A stretch of 64,000 nucleotides of DNA. Source: Neobacillus paridis. GTDB taxonomy: Bacteria > Bacillota > Bacilli > Bacillales > Cytobacillaceae. The stretch is from positions 172,836-236,835 of the forward strand of contig NZ_JAESWB010000045.1 in assembly GCF_016765675.1 (NCBI RefSeq), written 5' to 3'. Position 1 is the stretch's first letter. Every line of letters begins with the position of its first letter. Below the pieces are notes generated by a model. That model was not told where the DNA came from and did not search any database. It was given only the letters and a program-made list of their open reading frames with translations. Made by a program: the position numbers and the translations under genes. Shown in pieces: positions 62,402 to 64,000 of this stretch.

Positions 62402-63794
62402 ACACAAGTCGATGTGCATACCATTTCTTTCCTTTGAATCTTTCCGTAAAAATAAGCCCGCGCGCGCCCCATTCAATGATCATGGCAACCCAAACACCGA
62501 TAATCCCAAAGCCGAAGGTAATCCCCAAAACATATCCAAGAACGACCCGCAGCAGCCACATGGTGAAAAGCGATGTCACAGAGGTAAACGTTGAATCTCC
62601 CGCCGCCCGCAGCGCAGATGGCATAATAAAACTAGGTGACCACAAAATCGGCTGGGCAATGGCTGAAATGAGCACAAGGATAAAAATTGTACCGATGATT
62701 TTATCAGGCGGGCTGAACAGTTTGATTAATAATGGATAAAACGGCAAGATGATTACTGATGAAATCACAAACAGGATCGAAGAAAGGCCAATAGTAGATT
62801 TAATAAATTTTCGGGCATCCTCGATGTTTCTTTGGCCAATACATTGACCAACTACCGTTACAATCGCAATGCTTAAGGAATTGGGTCCAATTTGGAATAA
62901 CAAAGCAAACGAGTTACCGATGGCATAAGCCGTCATTGCCAATGTTCCTAACTGGACAATGAATGTTTGTGTTAACAATTTGCCACCATTGAAAAATAAC
63001 TGCTCCGCCGCAAACGGAAGCCCGATAAACATTACTTTTTTGAGAATGGATACATCGATTTTCAACGCTTTTTTTACCTCAAATTGGATTGTCTCATTAT
63101 ATTTAATAATGTAGATCAATGAAGTAATCATTCCGAGCACTCTTGCCAGCAGGATAGACATTACTAGACCCTTCACACCGAGATGCAAAATGGTTATGAA
63201 CAATACATTAAGAACGGTGTTGGTAACATTCATTATTAATGATAATTTTAAGCATGGTTTTGTTTCGCCGACACCTCGTAATGAACCACACACCGCTTGA
63301 AAGATGGCAATGAATGGATAGGAAATACAGCTGCCAATCAGATAGATGGTAGCATTGTGAAACACATCCGCTTCCGCCTTGCCAAACAAGAGATTTAAAG
63401 TCGGTATGTGAAAAATGATAACGAGAGAACTAATCACAACGGAAAATAACGTTACCGCCGTAATAGCCTGTGTTGCTGTTTTTGATACCATTGTCATGTT
63501 CCCGCTGCCCTTATACTGCGCCACGATTACGGTGCCGCCGGTTGCCACCGCAATAAATACATTCACTAGGAAAATATTTAATGAATCTACCATACTTACA
63601 GCACTAACAGCAGCGACCCCGGCCGAGCTGATCATCGCCGTGTTTAAAAAACTCATTAAAACAAGAAAGGCCTGATCAACTACAAGCGGGATAATGATAG
63701 CTATCATTTCCCTGTAATCAATCGCTGCCCCGGTAAAATATTTATTTAACAATGGAAGAGCCTTACTTTTTAAGTTGAATTTTAACCTATTCAC
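62400..63794 (-). CDS. MATE-family efflux transporter
   Basis: 464 aa with twelve predicted helices in two homologous halves. VDQAFLVLMSFLNTAMISSAG near the start and GTLAMTAYAIGNSFALLF in the second half are MATE patterns; the FGKAEADVFHNATIYLIG loop and QAVCGSLRGVGETKP follow the NorM/YeeO type. GTG 63792-63794 start. Exports cationic compounds with Na+ or H+; substrate unknown. Nothing is recognised in the remaining 206 nt to the right edge. Confidence 0.88.
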   Translation of the reverse strand: MNRLKFNLKSKALPLLNKYFTGAAIDYREMIAIIIPLVVDQAFLVLMSFLNTAMISSAGVAAVSAVSMVDSLNIFLVNVFIAVATGGTVIVAQYKGSGNMTMVSKTATQAITAVTLFSVVISSLVIIFHIPTLNLLFGKAEADVFHNATIYLIGSCISYPFIAIFQAVCGSLRGVGETKPCLKLSLIMNVTNTVLNVLFITILHLGVKGLVMSILLARVLGMITSLIYIIKYNETIQFEVKKALKIDVSILKKVMFIGLPFAAEQLFFNGGKLLTQTFIVQLGTLAMTAYAIGNSFALLFQIGPNSLSIAIVTVVGQCIGQRNIEDARKFIKSTIGLSSILFVISSVIILPFYPLLIKLFSPPDKIIGTIFILVLISAIAQPILWSPSFIMPSALRAAGDSTFTSVTSLFTMWLLRVVLGYVLGITFGFGIIGVWVAMIIEWGARGLIFTERFKGKKWYAHRLV

Positions 63795-64000
63795 TTTACT
63801 ACACTTCTTTGATAAAAAATTATAGAGACTATTATACCACGATTCTCTTAAATGGAGAAAGCAAGGGTCCTAATTGTTTGAGTCAAGTATTTGTGGGCAG
63901 TTTTTTTATCTCCACAGAAGTGAAAGCGGATTCACTTATTTAGAGTGCTCTCTTGATAGAAAATTTGTCTTTTTTAAAAACCGGCCAACTCTTTTAATGC

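Overview
The window looks like a chromosomal segment of a low-GC Bacillaceae bacterium (Bacillus/Neobacillus-like; the genus is my inference). The evidence is the Shine-Dalgarno-led gene style, a Fur-boxed YclN/YclO siderophore permease pair, an L-box-controlled dapA, CtaB, TcyJKLMN-like and TcyABC-like uptake operons, and a NatAB/NatKR locus. No rRNA or tRNA genes were recognised.

Layout. Positions 1-20.5 kb are ordinary chromosome: Fe-siderophore permeases, a DUF418 protein, an acetyl-CoA hydrolase/CoA-transferase next to a LytTR regulator, RsmF, transporters, lysine riboswitch-dapA, ctaB, an acyl-CoA dehydrogenase followed by an amino-acid (probably sulfur-related) ABC transporter, and a membrane diguanylate cyclase. 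Positions 20.7-31.6 kb are a mobile-element graveyard. A cas4-cas2-cas1 remnant has its cas1 cut by an IS21 element. The istA of that IS21 is cut by a first Recombinase-In-Trio (RIT) type element. A frameshifted DDE transposase follows, then an IS3-family element whose transposase is split by a second, nearly complete RIT element. Positions 31.6-48.3 kb hold a type I-C CRISPR-Cas system. It has 119 repeats and 118 spacers by my count, a leader, and cas2, cas1, cas4, cas7c, cas8c (with an internal cas11c start), cas5c and cas3, all read on the minus strand. Positions 48.3-64 kb return to chromosome: a dead ECF sigma/anti-sigma pair, a Crp/Fnr regulator with a metal P-type ATPase and an HMA protein, NatAB/NatKR, a TubZ/FtsZ-like tubulin GTPase, an amino-acid ABC transporter, an Fe-alcohol dehydrogenase and a MATE exporter.

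The most interesting object lies between cas3 and cas5c. A divergent single-unit mini-CRISPR (about 45576-45665, plus strand) has an extended -10 promoter, a shortened CRISPR repeat with an intact 11-nt crRNA handle, one spacer-like segment and an intrinsic terminator. Its spacer matches 13 of the first 15 bases of a site 121 bp away that carries a TTC PAM. The two mismatches are at positions 6 and 12, the positions flipped out in type I crRNA-DNA hybrids. The site covers the -10 box of the promoter that reads towards a 65-aa HTH ORF and the cas5c-cas8c-cas7c-cas4-cas1-cas2 genes. This is the architecture expected of a CreR/CreA-type guide RNA by which the effector represses its own operon or a small addiction gene. 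A pair of overlapping spacers within the array independently supports TTC as the PAM.

Other threads: a structured 5'-leader repeat before three unrelated genes (yclN, dapA, a diguanylate cyclase); two 21-bp-period arrays built on CGCCAATT; GGTGTCAGGCACC palindromes in several intergenic regions; and many duplicated or homologous spacers.
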